Source: Gammaproteobacteria bacterium
Lineage (GTDB): Bacteria > Pseudomonadota > Gammaproteobacteria > SZUA-229
Direction: 5' to 3'
NCBI GenBank assembly: GCA_015484935.1
Contig: WFUQ01000002.1
Coordinates: forward strand, 1-7,122
Length of the DNA: 7,122 nt
A model generated the notes under the pieces. That model saw nothing but the letters and a program-made list of their open reading frames with translations. It had not been told where the DNA came from and did no database searches. The position numbers were made by a program, and so were the translations under genes. This document shows, one piece after another, positions 6,468 to 7,122 of the stretch (position 1 is its first letter; each line of letters begins with the position of its first letter).

Positions 6468-7122
6468 ATGAAAATTCTTATTCTGGGAGCAGGACAGGTA
6501 GGTTCTACCGTCGCCGCCAATCTGGCATCTGAATCCAACGATATTACGCTAGTCGATACCGATGCGCAGGTGCTCAGCGATCTGCGGGATCGACTCGATA
6601 TCCAGACCATCTGCGGTAAGGCATCACACCCCGATATACTGAAACAGGCGGGTGTGGAAGATGCGGACATGCTGGTCGCGGTCACCAATAGTGATGAAGT
6701 CAATATGGTGGCGTGCCAGATAGCGAAGAGCCTGCACAACACCCCGACTAAAATCGCGCGGGTACGTTCAAAAGAATACCTGCGCTGTCAGGAGCTGTTC
6801 TCACCCGAGAACATCCCGATCGATGTGCTCATCAGTCCCGAGCAGATCATCTCGAGTTATATCGAACGACTCATCGAATATCCCGGTGCCTTGCAGGTAC
6901 TGGATTTTGCCGGTGGCAAGGCACAGCTGGTCGGTGTGCGTGCGTATTACGGTGGTCCACTGGTCGGGCATGAGATCAGTGCCTTACGTGATCATGTACC
7001 GGGAGTGGACACCCGCGTTGCAGCGATCTTCAGGCGCGGTAAAGCCATCGTACCCAGCGGTGAGAGAGTCATCGAAGCGGATGATGAAGTGTTTTTCATC
7101 GCGGCTCGCGAGAACATCAGAA
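6468..7122 (+). CDS. trkA: Trk system potassium uptake protein TrkA, N-terminal half (truncated at window edge)
   Basis: Peripheral cytosolic subunit that binds NAD(H) and gates the TrkH/TrkG potassium channels. The visible 218 codons are just under half of the usual ~458 and cover the first of two RCK repeats. The TrkA-N Rossmann fold opens with MKILILGAGQVGSTVA (G7xG9xxG12), with the ribose-binding Asp30 in LVDTD. It continues through DADMLVAVTNSDEVNMVACQIA and IARVRSKEYLR, then the linker PIDVLISPEQI. A TrkA-C domain (about 143-218) includes YPGALQVLDF, AYYGGPLVG and VDTRVAAIFRRGKAIVPSG, all very close to E. coli. The start ATG lies 46 bases after rsmB with no obvious Shine-Dalgarno. It may be cotranscribed with rsmB, since no terminator is visible in the gap. 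The reading frame is still open at the last base. Confidence 0.97.
   Translation, partial: MKILILGAGQVGSTVAANLASESNDITLVDTDAQVLSDLRDRLDIQTICGKASHPDILKQAGVEDADMLVAVTNSDEVNMVACQIAKSLHNTPTKIARVRSKEYLRCQELFSPENIPIDVLISPEQIISSYIERLIEYPGALQVLDFAGGKAQLVGVRAYYGGPLVGHEISALRDHVPGVDTRVAAIFRRGKAIVPSGERVIEADDEVFFIAARENIR

Noticed and set aside
6362..6742. 126-codon minus-strand open frame across the rsmB-trkA junction
   Set aside because: It covers the conserved end of RsmB and the conserved Rossmann start of TrkA on the other strand and encodes nothing recognisable.
1..7122. Search for a novel system: CRISPR repeats, toxin-antitoxin pairs, defence genes, integrases, tRNA or riboswitches
   Set aside because: Nearly the whole window is filled by eight recognisable core genes with tight spacing, and no repeat array, tRNA-like fold or unassigned gene remains. 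The region is ordinary housekeeping chromosome.

Overview
The window is a compact stretch of gammaproteobacterial core chromosome. It holds eight protein genes in two divergent blocks, with no gene-free stretch over 150 bases. The proteins resemble those of E. coli and Pseudomonas closely, and the order is the classic one around def-fmt-rsmB-trkA with dprA and smg on the opposite strand. Two features argue against an enteric or Pseudomonas source: a full topA follows smg, and TopA lacks an insertion in its TOPRIM half that those groups carry. A deeper gammaproteobacterial lineage (Chromatiales, Thiotrichales or Xanthomonadales-like) fits better, but this placement is inference from recalled sequences.

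Left block, minus strand, read right to left: a LysM lipoprotein of the TsaP type (2300-3487), dprA (1170-2282), smg (650-1129) and the start of topA (21-607, cut at the window edge). Gaps between them are 17, 40 and 42 bases, so they probably form one operon. The first 20 bases are not genomic: they carry the complete Tn5/Nextera mosaic-end adapter, so the sequence is a contig whose end was not trimmed.

Middle: a 142-base AT-rich divergent intergenic region (3488-3629). It holds a good extended -10 promoter candidate for the leftward operon, two short dyads, and a weaker -10-like element right in front of def.

Right block, plus strand: def (3630-4136), fmt (4136-5095, overlapping def by one base), rsmB (5102-6421) and the first half of trkA (6468 to the window end). 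Fmt formylates initiator Met-tRNA and Def removes the formyl group from new proteins. RsmB methylates 16S rRNA, and TrkA is the NAD(H)-binding regulator of potassium uptake. The left block combines DNA-related functions (TopA, DprA) with an envelope protein linked to type IV pilus secretins and the uncharacterised Smg.

I found no mobile element, CRISPR array, RNA gene, toxin-antitoxin pair or defence island, and nothing that looks like a new biological system. The notable points are the adapter, topA in the slot that yrdD occupies in E. coli, the lipoprotein form of the TsaP-like protein, and the layout of the divergent promoter region.
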